64,000 nt of DNA from FEB-25 sp963822175 (GTDB lineage: Bacteria; Chloroflexota; Anaerolineae; Anaerolineales; UBA4823): assembly GCA_963822175.1 (NCBI GenBank), contig CAWGGJ010000008.1, positions 682,001-746,000 on the forward strand, read 5' to 3'. The translations under genes and the position numbers were made by a program. Shown here in pieces: positions 52,291 through 61,129 of this stretch. The stretch's first letter is position 1. Each line of letters opens with the position of its first letter. The notes under the pieces were generated by a model. That model saw nothing but the letters and a program-made list of their open reading frames with translations, was not told where the DNA came from and searched no databases.

Positions 52291-53202
52291 TTAATTCGTT
52301 AAAAAATCTAGCTCAACTTCAACATGGTCTGCAAGCGGGGGGTCAAATTCCATCAGGGGAGGTTTTACCTTCCAAGGTGGGAAACCATGCAATCTGGAAA
52401 GCATAATTTTGATCAAGGGTGGCATGGGTGGATATTTATCAAACACATCCCGTGCCCGTGTCAGCTTTTCCTGAGTCAGCTTATCTTCAATCCCTGCCAG
52501 GAAATTGTCCCAGACCTTACGCAGTAGGGGGGATAGCAGGTTGGCCATAGCAGTAATGCATCCTGAAGCGTTTGATTGCATGGCAAGGGTGAAGAGCCGA
52601 TCATTACCATTCAGAACAACGAGGTCGGATCCAAAACGGGATCCAAGTACTTGCGCCCATTCGGGATCACCAGAAGAATCTTTTACACCCTTAAATTTAT
52701 CTGGGTAGGAGTCCTTTAAACGAGTTAATAAATCCAACGATAGGCTCACACCTGTTACAGGTGGTATATGATAACCCAACAAAGGCCCATCCGAAGGAAT
52801 TGCCTGGTTAAGAATATGGCTAAACCAGGTATATAGGCCGTCAGTGGATGCCTTCCTAAAATAATATGGAGGTAATACAACAACACCATCCACGCCAAGG
52901 TCAAAAGCTGCCTTGGTTAGTGAGACGGTTTCTTCCAGGCTTGGGGTACCCGTCCCTGCTAGAAGCTGAATCCCTTTTATTTCATTGCACGCCTTTGTTG
53001 CAGTTTTATACACTTGCAATCTTTCCTTTATTGAGAACGAAGGACCCTCGCCAGTAGTACCCATGACAAGAACTCCATGGCAGCCTCGCGTGGAAAGAAA
53101 ATGGATCAGGCTGGTTAATCCATCGAGATCTGGAGAAAGGTCAGGCTTGAGCGGTGTTACCGCTGCTGCAAAAACCCCTTTTAGGAGGTGCTCATCTGGC
53201 AT
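52291..53202 (-). CDS. Dihydrodipicolinate synthase/N-acetylneuraminate lyase family aldolase
   Basis: A 303-aa TIM-barrel class I aldolase. GVFAAAVTPL, the GTTGEGPSFS motif, the Tyr in GYHIPPVTGV (dapA-like YNxP variant) and the Schiff-base Lys in KFKGVKDSSGD are clear. Substrate is not certain; the GYHIPP variant argues against canonical DapA and toward a 2-keto-3-deoxy sugar acid or related aldolase. ATG 53202 is chosen since homology begins there; TATAAT lies 6 nt upstream and there is no ribosome site. It lies 3 nt from the next gene on the same strand. Confidence 0.87.
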   Translation of the reverse strand: MPDEHLLKGVFAAAVTPLKPDLSPDLDGLTSLIHFLSTRGCHGVLVMGTTGEGPSFSIKERLQVYKTATKACNEIKGIQLLAGTGTPSLEETVSLTKAAFDLGVDGVVVLPPYYFRKASTDGLYTWFSHILNQAIPSDGPLLGYHIPPVTGVSLSLDLLTRLKDSYPDKFKGVKDSSGDPEWAQVLGSRFGSDLVVLNGNDRLFTLAMQSNASGCITAMANLLSPLLRKVWDNFLAGIEDKLTQEKLTRARDVFDKYPPMPPLIKIMLSRLHGFPPWKVKPPLMEFDPPLADHVEVELDFLTN

Positions 53203-53208
53203 AGGTAA

Positions 53209-53214
53209 ATTATA
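53209..53214 (-). promoter_or_regulatory. -10 box (TATAAT) next to the aldolase start
   Basis: TATAAT on the minus strand ends 6 nt before ATG 53202. The -35 region is poor (TACTTA). It is consistent with a leaderless transcript. Confidence 0.4.
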
Positions 53215-53339
53215 CCGGATTTGTTTATCTGTAAGTATGTTCAACGCTATCTTATCGCATCAGATTATGAATACCAATGGGGTTATCGTCAACCTCTTTG
53301 TGTATAAAATTAACTAATAATAAATCTAAGTTAAATTAC

Positions 53340-53368
53340 TTGACAAACTATTTAATCTTTGCTATAAT
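53340..53368 (+). promoter_or_regulatory. Consensus sigma70 promoter of the ROK regulator
   Basis: TTGACA, 17-nt spacer, TATAAT; start site near 53375. Just upstream a TTAACT / AGTTAA inverted pair could be an operator, and ATTAACTAA recurs before the binding-protein gene. Confidence 0.8.
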
Positions 53369-53395
53369 AACATTAATTGTCCTTAGGATGATCAG

Positions 53396-54628
53396 TTGGG
53401 TGAATCATTGGATACGCAAACAGCCACTTTCAGTTATAAAGTAGGAAAAACGGTAAATAAACGGATCATTTTAGACATGATTCGCTTTACACCCGGTGGC
53501 ATTTCGCGCGCTGAACTTGCCCGACAAATGTTCCTGACTCGAGCAGCAATTTCCACTATCATCGATGATCTCAAGGGGCTGGGATTGGTGGACGAAATGG
53601 ATATCGGTCCCACAACAGGTGGTCGGCGTCCAATCTTACTGGCAATCAATCCCCGTTATGGTTATATTGTGGGTATCGATATGGGGGCAACTCATCTTGG
53701 TATTGTCCTGGCTGATTATTCCGCTCATGTTCTCGAAGAAATAGAATATCCCTTCTCTGTGGCAGAAGGTCCAGAACATTGTTTAAAACTTGTTGACAGT
53801 ATTTTATCTGAGTTGTTGGTCCGGGTGAATTTAAACATAAATCAAATATCTGCAATTGGAATGGGTGTCCCTGGACCAATTGTCGCTGAAACCGGCACAG
53901 TAAGCTCACCCCCCATCATGCCTGGATGGGATGATTACCCGATCCGCAGTCACCTTGAAAGGTTATGGCAGACTCCCGTTACGCTTGGAAACGATGCTGA
54001 ACTAGGTGCATTAGGGGAATGGGCATATGGTGCTGGTCGTGGTGAAAATAACCTGGTATATATCAAAGTGGGTACCGGTGTAGGGGCAGGATTGTTATTG
54101 GATGGTCATATCTACCGGGGAACCATGGGTTTGGCGGGAGAGATAGGACACGTCACGATCCAAGAAAATGGTCCGCTTTGTACCTGCGGTAATCATGGAT
54201 GCCTTGAAGCTATGGCAGGTGGACAGGCAATTGCGCGTAAAGCTCGGGAAGCCATCGAAGCAGGTCGCAGGACCCAGTTATCAGCTATCTCCCCTGATAA
54301 TATCCATGCTGTTGATGTTGCAGCAGCTGCCCAACGAGGAGATCTAGTTGCACAACAGATCATCACAGATGCTGGCGTGCATTTAGGAATTGCAGTCGCC
54401 AGTTTGGTTAATTTTCTCAACCCCAGTGTAGTCGTTATCGGAGGCGGCGTCTCGCAGTTAGGAGACCTGCTTCTTGAGCCAATCCGAAAGACAGTCATGG
54501 ATCGGAGCCTTAATTCCGCGGCGAAAGGGGTGAGAATCACTTCTGCGGTGTTGGGACGACGAGCATCGAGTATGGGAGCAGTAGTCCAGGCAATTAATCT
54601 TTCACTGGATCGCCTGGTCGATGTATAA
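53396..54628 (+). CDS. ROK family transcriptional regulator
   Basis: A 410-aa NagC/XylR-type protein. An N-terminal winged HTH (NKRIILDMIRFTPGGISRAELA, TRAAISTIIDDL) precedes the ROK domain with the sugar-kinase phosphate loop DMGATHLGIVLAD and the zinc motif CTCGNHGCLEA. Such proteins repress sugar genes and are released by a sugar or phosphosugar. The TTG start at 53396 has AGGA 7 nt before it. It lies directly upstream of the alpha-glucan uptake genes and is the obvious candidate to regulate them. Confidence 0.93.
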   Translation: MGESLDTQTATFSYKVGKTVNKRIILDMIRFTPGGISRAELARQMFLTRAAISTIIDDLKGLGLVDEMDIGPTTGGRRPILLAINPRYGYIVGIDMGATHLGIVLADYSAHVLEEIEYPFSVAEGPEHCLKLVDSILSELLVRVNLNINQISAIGMGVPGPIVAETGTVSSPPIMPGWDDYPIRSHLERLWQTPVTLGNDAELGALGEWAYGAGRGENNLVYIKVGTGVGAGLLLDGHIYRGTMGLAGEIGHVTIQENGPLCTCGNHGCLEAMAGGQAIARKAREAIEAGRRTQLSAISPDNIHAVDVAAAAQRGDLVAQQIITDAGVHLGIAVASLVNFLNPSVVVIGGGVSQLGDLLLEPIRKTVMDRSLNSAAKGVRITSAVLGRRASSMGAVVQAINLSLDRLVDV

Positions 54629-54629
54629 T
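54601..54629 (+). promoter_or_regulatory. Promoter for the sugar-binding protein gene, inside the end of the ROK gene
   Basis: TTCACT, a 17-nt spacer and TATAAT, overlapping the ROK stop codon. It would give a leader of about 117 nt before ATG 54753. Confidence 0.5.
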
Positions 54630-54752
54630 ATATAAATAGAAAGGAGGATTAAGTTCAGTTCTTAGAATACTATTAACTAAAATCGCCAATCAATAATTGA
54701 TGAAATAAAATTTTTACCAAAAATATATCTAAAATAAAAAGAGGAGAGAAAA

Positions 54753-56111
54753 ATGATTAAGAAATATTGGAGTTTGCTGACACTGGTAATTATCGCCGCT
54801 ATGGTTTTGTCAGCATGCGCAACCGCTACAACAGAAGCCCCTGTCGTAACTGAAGCACCTGTTGTAACAGAAGCCCCTGTCGTTACCGAAGCCCCTGTCG
54901 TTACCGAAGCACCCGTTGTAACTGAAGCACCGGTTGTCACTGAAGCCCCTGTTGTGACTGAACCACCTGCTGAAGCAGTAACAGTAACAATCTGGCACCA
55001 ATGGGATGGGAAATATTTGGACGCCATCCAGGCTGTGATCAATCAGTACATGGTAGAGAACCCGAATGTGACCATCGTTCTTGAAAAACCTGATAATGTC
55101 AGCGATGCCTTGAAAGTTGCTATCCCAGCTGGTGAAGGTCCCGACATCATTGGTTGGGCGAATGACCAGATTGGTAGCCAGGCATTGGTCGGCAACATCA
55201 TTGACCTGGATTCCTTGGGCGTGACCCAGGATTTCCTTAACTCAACCTACGAACCAGCCGCTGTGAATGGTGTGGTCTGGCAGGGTAAGATCTGGGGTCT
55301 CCCGGAAAGTCAGGAAGGTATCGCCATTGTTTATAATAAGGCAGTTGCCAGTGATGCTGACTTCCCGACCGACCCGATGGATTTTGCTGACCTGTTAGCC
55401 AAAGCAAAAGCCTATTCAGAAGCCAATCCTGGAAAATACCTGCTCTGCAACCAGGGTTTGGGTAATGCTGATGCGTACCATGAAGGAGCAATTTACTTCG
55501 GATTTGGTATGCCTGGATATGTTGATGATGCTGGCACCGTTTACCTCAACACACCAGAAGGAATTGCTGCTGGAACATGGATGACAGAATTCAAACCATA
55601 TGCACCTGCTGAAACCAGCCATGAAATCTGTAAAACTTTGATCACTGAAGGTAATGCTGCCGCTTGGTGGACTGGTCCATGGGCGATTGCAGACCTGGAA
55701 GCTGCTGGAATCGATTATGGAATCCTGCCGATGGGTAGCCCGTTTGTTGGGATCAAGACCTTCTTGATCACCAAGAATGCTGTTGATCGTGGAACTGCTG
55801 AGACAGCATTGGATTTCATGAAATATTTTACCAATCAAGAAAACGAAACTACAGTCGCACTGGCTAATAAAACCATCCCCGCTAACAGTGCAGCTCTGAA
55901 TGATCCACAAATTCAGGCACTGGCAACGGTTAAAGGTTTTGGTGCCGCACTCAACTTGGGTATCCCAATGGCAAATACGCCATATGCAGGCGCCCAGTGG
56001 GGTCCGGTTGGTGATGCCACCAACGCCATCTGGAGTGGTGCACAAACACCAGAAGAGGCTCTTGCAGCTGCCCAGGCAGCGATGGAAGAAGCCATTGCAG
56101 GAATGCAATAA
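54753..56111 (+). CDS. Sugar ABC transporter substrate-binding lipoprotein (MalE-like)
   Basis: A 452-aa lipoprotein. The signal peptide ends in LSAC, followed by a linker of seven exact TEAPVV repeats. The mature domain is a family 1 solute-binding protein (VTIWHQWDGKYLDAIQAVI, GPDIIGWANDQ, WGLPESQEGIAIVYNK, AAWWTGPWAIADL). The resemblance and the GH13 neighbours suggest maltose/maltodextrin. A strong GAGGAGAG site precedes the ATG. A terminator follows, typical for making binding protein in excess over the permeases. Confidence 0.92.
   Translation: MIKKYWSLLTLVIIAAMVLSACATATTEAPVVTEAPVVTEAPVVTEAPVVTEAPVVTEAPVVTEAPVVTEPPAEAVTVTIWHQWDGKYLDAIQAVINQYMVENPNVTIVLEKPDNVSDALKVAIPAGEGPDIIGWANDQIGSQALVGNIIDLDSLGVTQDFLNSTYEPAAVNGVVWQGKIWGLPESQEGIAIVYNKAVASDADFPTDPMDFADLLAKAKAYSEANPGKYLLCNQGLGNADAYHEGAIYFGFGMPGYVDDAGTVYLNTPEGIAAGTWMTEFKPYAPAETSHEICKTLITEGNAAAWWTGPWAIADLEAAGIDYGILPMGSPFVGIKTFLITKNAVDRGTAETALDFMKYFTNQENETTVALANKTIPANSAALNDPQIQALATVKGFGAALNLGIPMANTPYAGAQWGPVGDATNAIWSGAQTPEEALAAAQAAMEEAIAGMQ
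54831..54956 (+). repeat. Seven 18-bp tandem repeats encoding TEAPVV
   Basis: Seven 18-bp units encode the same hexapeptide with synonymous changes, followed by a degenerate TEPPAE unit. It is a flexible spacer between lipid anchor and binding domain. Confidence 0.92.
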
Positions 56112-56125
56112 CATTGATCTAAAAT

Positions 56126-56161
56126 GGGAGGGAGCGCATCAAGCGCCCCTCCCCTTTTTTT
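56126..56161 (+). terminator. Strong terminator/attenuator between binding protein and permease genes
   Basis: 11-bp GC-rich stem (GGGAGGG with one bulged A, then GCGC / GCGCCCCTCCC), loop ATCAA, followed by seven T. It should reduce transcription of the downstream permease genes. Confidence 0.88.
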
Positions 56162-56220
56162 ACGTATTGGAGCGGTTAAAATAGCCACGGAGGAGAAGGA
56201 ACTATAGATAGGAGGATGCA

Positions 56221-57435
56221 ATGATTGCTTGGTCTGGGCGAAAGAAAGCATTGATGGTCCTTGCTTTTATTGGGCCCACATTATTAGGAATACTTCTATT
56301 TAATATCTACCCGATCACGTACAATGTTTTCATCTCTTTTACTAACCGGAACCAGTTTCACCCTAACCCGGACTGCAGTTTATCTATCATCAACCTCATC
56401 GAGCCATCATGTTGGCCGATGTTTCAAGAGTCCAGTGGGGTTAGCAAACCATACACCTGGCAAGACCCAATAATAACGAATTATAGTAATTTGCTCGGGC
56501 AATTAGTGACCAAGGTCGGCTCATTGGCTCTGGTTCAATTTGCGATATGTTTTGTGCCCCTGATCGTTGCTGCTCAGGTGAATAAGTACTATGATCGCCA
56601 GCTTACCCGACCTATATCAGGAATACTAATATGGGTGCTTGGATTATTAGTAACGATAATCGCCTTTTGGTTCATCGGTATAAAAGCAATTAATACGCTC
56701 CAGGCAGACAGCGATTTCTTCATTGTCGTTTTTCGAACGATACTATTTGTCATCCTTACAGTCCCAATCAACTACATTGTTGGTTTAGCATTAGCTCTGG
56801 TGCTTAATACCGAATATATCAAAGGACGAACATTCTTCCGTACCGCAATGATCATCCCTTGGGCTGCATCAACGATGTTTATTATCATGTCGTTGATATG
56901 GCAGTTCTTCTTTCGGGATGCTGGAGCTATCAACCAGGTTTTAAAGTTATTCGATATCAAAGGACCTGCGTGGTTACAACAGGCTGGGCTTGCGTTTGGG
57001 GTGATCCTGCTGGTGAATCTGTGGTTTTCGTTCCCCTTCTGCTTCACGATTATCCTGGGATCTTTACAGTCCATCCCAGCAGACCAATATGAGGCGGCAG
57101 AGATTGATGGCGCAACGTATTGGCAGCAACTGATTAACATCACCCTGCCATTGATCCGGCCAGCGATTGTTCCGGCAATTGTCTTAAGCGCCATTGGAGC
57201 GGGTGGATTTCAGATGTTTGGCACGGTGTGGGCGATCACAGCAGGCGGACCATCCAGAGGAGCGGGTGTACCCGGTGCCACCGAACTGGTGATGGTGTAT
57301 GCATATAAGCAGGTGTTCCAATACAACGCATACGCGAAAGCAGGTGCGTTTGCAGTGATCATCTTCATATTCCTATTCCTTATGACTCTTTACAGCCTGC
57401 GTATCACACGCATCACGAAAGGAGCCTACGAATGA
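56221..57435 (+). CDS. Sugar ABC transporter permease (MalF-like)
   Basis: A 404-aa inner-membrane protein with about eight membrane segments. The EAA loop region reads YEAAEIDGATYWQQLINITLPLIRP. An N-terminal region with an extra-cytoplasmic segment containing two Cys (PDCSLS, PSCWPM) and added helices makes it longer than MalG-type permeases, as in MalF. It starts after the terminator with its own GGAGG site and overlaps the next permease by ATGA. Confidence 0.92.
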   Translation: MIAWSGRKKALMVLAFIGPTLLGILLFNIYPITYNVFISFTNRNQFHPNPDCSLSIINLIEPSCWPMFQESSGVSKPYTWQDPIITNYSNLLGQLVTKVGSLALVQFAICFVPLIVAAQVNKYYDRQLTRPISGILIWVLGLLVTIIAFWFIGIKAINTLQADSDFFIVVFRTILFVILTVPINYIVGLALALVLNTEYIKGRTFFRTAMIIPWAASTMFIIMSLIWQFFFRDAGAINQVLKLFDIKGPAWLQQAGLAFGVILLVNLWFSFPFCFTIILGSLQSIPADQYEAAEIDGATYWQQLINITLPLIRPAIVPAIVLSAIGAGGFQMFGTVWAITAGGPSRGAGVPGATELVMVYAYKQVFQYNAYAKAGAFAVIIFIFLFLMTLYSLRITRITKGAYE

Positions 57436-58283
57436 GCCGGCGTCCAAAAACCCTGGTGCTTGTTTTGCAATATATCTTCTTGGGAATAATGACATTCTTT
57501 TCGCTTTACCCGATCTGGTTCGTGATCCTGGCTTCAGGTCGTTCGGGACAACGGTTATATACGATGAACCTGTTGAGCATGTTCATCCCAACCTCGTTCA
57601 CGTTTGAAAATTACCAGACCATGCTCTCTGGAGATCCGTATCCCTTTACACGGTGGATGCTTAATAGTTTTGTGGTAGCTACCTTGACCACATTAGCCTG
57701 TATGTTGGTGGCAACCTCAGCTGCATTTGCTTTTTCTAGATTTCGTTTTTATGGCCGCTCGGCTGGCCTGATCCTTTTATTGGCCATCCAGGCATTTCCA
57801 GGCGTTCTTTCTCTTGTTCCAGTAGCTCAGCTCCTCACAGCTTTTGGTTTATATGCCAACCTGTTTGGATTAGTCCTGGCTTATGTTGTCGGGAGCCTGG
57901 TGTTTACCACCTGGTTGCTTAAAGGTTATTTTGATACGATCCCAGTCGAGATCGAGGAAGCTGCCATGATCGATGGTTGCGGACCGATCCAGTCTTTTTT
58001 CCTGATTGGACTGCCGATGGCTAAACCAGCACTCGCAGTGACGGCACTTCTTGCCTTTATGGGGGGGTGGGGTGAGTTTGTATTTGCATCGGTGTTGATC
58101 CCTGCGCCGGATGCCAAACGCACTCTAATGGTCGGGATGTACAGCCTGGCAAATACACAGAGCGTCCCCTGGGGACTGTTCGCAGCAGGTGCAGTGATGA
58201 CCATCATCCCTGTCATGTTGATTTACCTGTATTTCCAGCGCTACCTGATTGGTGGATTGACACTTGGTGGTGTAAAAGGATAA
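57432..58283 (+). CDS. Sugar ABC transporter permease (MalG-like)
   Basis: A 283-aa permease with six membrane segments and the EAA motif EIEEAAMIDGCGPIQSFFLIGLPMAKPA. It pairs with the MalF-like protein to form the channel. No ATPase gene follows; the next gene starts at the base after the stop codon, so the transporter and the glycosidase are one operon. Confidence 0.93.
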   Translation: MSRRPKTLVLVLQYIFLGIMTFFSLYPIWFVILASGRSGQRLYTMNLLSMFIPTSFTFENYQTMLSGDPYPFTRWMLNSFVVATLTTLACMLVATSAAFAFSRFRFYGRSAGLILLLAIQAFPGVLSLVPVAQLLTAFGLYANLFGLVLAYVVGSLVFTTWLLKGYFDTIPVEIEEAAMIDGCGPIQSFFLIGLPMAKPALAVTALLAFMGGWGEFVFASVLIPAPDAKRTLMVGMYSLANTQSVPWGLFAAGAVMTIIPVMLIYLYFQRYLIGGLTLGGVKG

Positions 58284-60053
58284 ATGAGAGATTTCATCTT
58301 TGGCACCCTCGCCACGGAGGAGTTGCGTCTCCAGCATATACGCAATCTCCGTGCGGGGGTGTCGCATTATCAAGCCCGGTTTCCACTTGATGCCCTGCCT
58401 GGCCAGGATATTTTATTGGAGTTGTCTATAGGACCGGGGTATGCATGTGAGCATGCCTGGGTTTACTGGACGAACGATGGTACGGATCCAGTTGGACAGT
58501 CAGGTCTGGCCACCAATGGCAATGCAAGCGTGATGGAAACGAGTGGTGTTGAATGGGACACGATGTTATGGGGGTATGTTAACCGCTTTCAAGCCACCAT
58601 TCCCGGGCAAAAATCTGGAACGGTAATCCGGTATTTCCTATCGGGGATAACAACCGGTGGAAAAGAAATCCTGGCTGATAATGGAACGATCTATGCCAAT
58701 TACATAGCAAATGACCCTGCCCCGAGCTGGTCTGCGGATGCGATCATCTACCAGATATTTGTGGACCGGTTCCATCCGGGAACGGGAAAGGGTTGGCTTA
58801 ACCCTAAATTTCCATCTGGTTTTTATGGGGGTACGTTACGGGGAATCCATGAAAAACTGGATTATTTGAGCGAATTAGGGGTCAATGTCCTGTGGTTAAC
58901 CCCGATCTTCCCAAGCCCGAGCCATCATGGATATGATGCCACCGATCTATTTGAAATTGAACCCAGGCTTGGAACAAAAAGAGATTTAAAGAGTTTGTTG
59001 GATGATGCACACCGGCGGAATATCAGAATCATCCTGGACCTGGTTCCAAATCATGTGTCTGATCAACACCCCACATTTCAGTCTGCAATATCCGATCCGG
59101 AAAGTCCTTATAGTAACTGGTATACATTCACCCAGTGGCCAGAAAAGTATCTTTCGTTCTTCGATGTCCCCACGCTACCTCAGCTCAACTTGCGGAACCC
59201 GGCTGCGCGGCAACATATGCTCGATGCTGCTGCTCATTGGTTGGATTTCGGGGTGGATGGTTACCGGGTCGATTATGCCATTGGACCAGCGCCTGATTTT
59301 TGGGCAGACTTTCGGCGGGTGACTAGGCAGGTGAAACCAGACTGCTGGACTTTTGGGGAGGTTGTCGAACCTCCTGATTCGCAGGTGAGGTTTGCTGGTA
59401 GTCTGGATGGTTGCCTTGATTTTAATTTGATGGAAGCGTTTCGAAAATCTTTTGCCTATGGCGATTGGAACGCTGAAACCTTTGCCAGCTTCCTCACCAG
59501 GCATGAATTATTTTTCCCCAAGGGATTTTCCCGCCCATCTTTCCTGGACAACCATGACATGAATCGATTTCTGTGGGCAGCAGGAGGGAATAAAAAGAGA
59601 TTACGTCTGGGAGCTTTGTGCCAGTTTACATTATGCGGACCACCGATCATTTATTATGGAACAGAGGCTGGGCTTTCCCAGGAGCGGGATGTGAGGCAGG
59701 ATGGTCTTGGATTACCCGAGGAATCACGCCTGCCCATGCTTTGGGGGGATCAACAGGATATTAACCTGTGGGAATACTTCCGCCAATTGATCCGGTTGCG
59801 TAGGGATCATCCTGAATTTACACGTGGACAGAGTCAAGTTGTACTTGCCGATCAAGACAAATTAGTCTATTCACGCGGTGAGCATGGTGAATTGCTGGTA
59901 GCTCTCAACTTCTCTGTATTTGAACAAAAAATCGACCTGATACAGCCAGGAGATAAAATCCTCATACAAACAGATCCTGGGGATGTCCGGGTGGAAAGTA
60001 CCAAGGTAACCCTGGCTCCACTGGGAGGTGTGGTCATAAATAAGGGTGTATAG
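58284..60053 (+). CDS. GH13 alpha-amylase family enzyme (neopullulanase/maltogenic amylase-like)
   Basis: A 589-aa cytoplasmic enzyme without signal peptide. An N-terminal beta domain (about 1-140) resembles the CBM34-type domain of neopullulanases. The barrel has ADAIIYQIFVDRF, DLVPNHVS, the nucleophile Asp in GYRVDYAI, the acid/base Glu in TFGEVVEP and the third Asp in FLDNHDMNRF. It likely hydrolyses imported maltodextrins or cyclodextrins. It begins directly at the malG-like stop. Confidence 0.92.
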   Translation: MRDFIFGTLATEELRLQHIRNLRAGVSHYQARFPLDALPGQDILLELSIGPGYACEHAWVYWTNDGTDPVGQSGLATNGNASVMETSGVEWDTMLWGYVNRFQATIPGQKSGTVIRYFLSGITTGGKEILADNGTIYANYIANDPAPSWSADAIIYQIFVDRFHPGTGKGWLNPKFPSGFYGGTLRGIHEKLDYLSELGVNVLWLTPIFPSPSHHGYDATDLFEIEPRLGTKRDLKSLLDDAHRRNIRIILDLVPNHVSDQHPTFQSAISDPESPYSNWYTFTQWPEKYLSFFDVPTLPQLNLRNPAARQHMLDAAAHWLDFGVDGYRVDYAIGPAPDFWADFRRVTRQVKPDCWTFGEVVEPPDSQVRFAGSLDGCLDFNLMEAFRKSFAYGDWNAETFASFLTRHELFFPKGFSRPSFLDNHDMNRFLWAAGGNKKRLRLGALCQFTLCGPPIIYYGTEAGLSQERDVRQDGLGLPEESRLPMLWGDQQDINLWEYFRQLIRLRRDHPEFTRGQSQVVLADQDKLVYSRGEHGELLVALNFSVFEQKIDLIQPGDKILIQTDPGDVRVESTKVTLAPLGGVVINKGV

Positions 60054-60059
60054 GAGCGT

Positions 60060-61124
60060 ATGGAGCAGCTCAGTATGACAAAATCAATAAATAAAAGACT
60101 AAAAGCAGAACAAACCCCCTTGATCGATGGAAATATTGCAACTTTTATCTGGCTGGGAGAAAGGGCACCCAACCTGGTTGGGGATTTTACTGGATGGGAC
60201 ACTGGAGATGTCCTGAAAATGAAGGAAACCAAACCAGGGGTATGGACCTACCAGATAGAGTTGCCTGCGGATGCGTATCTTGAATATGCATTCTCAGCAG
60301 GTGAGGAAAACATTGTTGATCCTTATAATCCGCGCCAAATTTCCAACGGTATGGGTGGTTTCAATCAATATTTCTCCATGCCGGAGTATGAACCAACCGA
60401 CCTGGTGCAAAAAGATGCTCAAATCTCCCATGGAATCGTATCCACATACCAGGCTCCCACGGAATATTTACTCACCGGGAAAAACCGGACTTTTCACCTA
60501 TACCAGCCACCAGTAGATCAGCCCGTACCCTTGTTGGTGGTATGGGATGGGCAGGATTACTTAAAAAGAGCAAAACTAAATATCATTGTAGATAACCTGA
60601 TCGCTCAAGGCAGAATACAACCCATCGCGCTGGCCTTGATAAATAATGGGGGGCAAAAATACAGGCACCTCGAATATTCTTGCAGTGATGCTACCAACGT
60701 GTTTTTAATGACCCAAGTATTGCCAGTGGCGTCCAAGAAATTAAACCTGCTGGATATAAATAAAAACCCTGGTTGTTATGGTGTAGCTGGTGCATCAATG
60801 GGTGGTTTGATGGCTTTGTATACTGGGGTTCGATTGCCACAAGTCTTTGGTAATGTCCTCAGCCAATCCGGTGCGTTTTCCTGGTCGGGGTTAGATTTGG
60901 TTGTATTTGATCTACTGGAGCAAGATCAAAAGCTACCGCTGAATATTTGGATGGATGTCGGAATGTATGATCTTCCAGGTTTGCTAGATTCTAATCGGCG
61001 AATGTGGGAATTACTCGATGCGAAAAGTTACCACCCTGGTTACCGTGAATATCATGCCGGGCACAATTACACTGCCTGGAGAGACGATATCTGGCGAGGG
61101 CTGGAAAACCTGTATGGTGAATAA
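60060..61124 (+). CDS. CBM48-like domain fused to an esterase D/enterochelin esterase-like hydrolase
   Basis: A 354-aa protein. Residues about 25-110 resemble an E-set/CBM48 or AMPK-glycogen-binding fold (ATFIWLGERAPNLVGDFTGWD, YLEYAFSAGEENIVDPYNP). From about 135 an alpha/beta hydrolase follows with the nucleophile Ser in GASMGGLMAL and a His in HAGHNYTAWRDD. Enterochelin esterases share this layout, but the location between two GH13 genes suggests an acylated-saccharide or other carbohydrate ester substrate. The start may be ATG 60060 or 60075. Confidence 0.8.
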   Translation: MEQLSMTKSINKRLKAEQTPLIDGNIATFIWLGERAPNLVGDFTGWDTGDVLKMKETKPGVWTYQIELPADAYLEYAFSAGEENIVDPYNPRQISNGMGGFNQYFSMPEYEPTDLVQKDAQISHGIVSTYQAPTEYLLTGKNRTFHLYQPPVDQPVPLLVVWDGQDYLKRAKLNIIVDNLIAQGRIQPIALALINNGGQKYRHLEYSCSDATNVFLMTQVLPVASKKLNLLDINKNPGCYGVAGASMGGLMALYTGVRLPQVFGNVLSQSGAFSWSGLDLVVFDLLEQDQKLPLNIWMDVGMYDLPGLLDSNRRMWELLDAKSYHPGYREYHAGHNYTAWRDDIWRGLENLYGE

Positions 61125-61129
61125 ACTAG

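Noticed and set aside
54831..54956. CRISPR-like repeat
   Set aside because: The 18-bp units are directly adjacent without spacers and encode a peptide linker.
55416..56114. Long open frame (232 codons) antisense to the sugar-binding protein gene
   Set aside because: It mirrors a well-supported gene, has no ribosome site, and its translation is rich in Cys, His and Ser without domain similarity.
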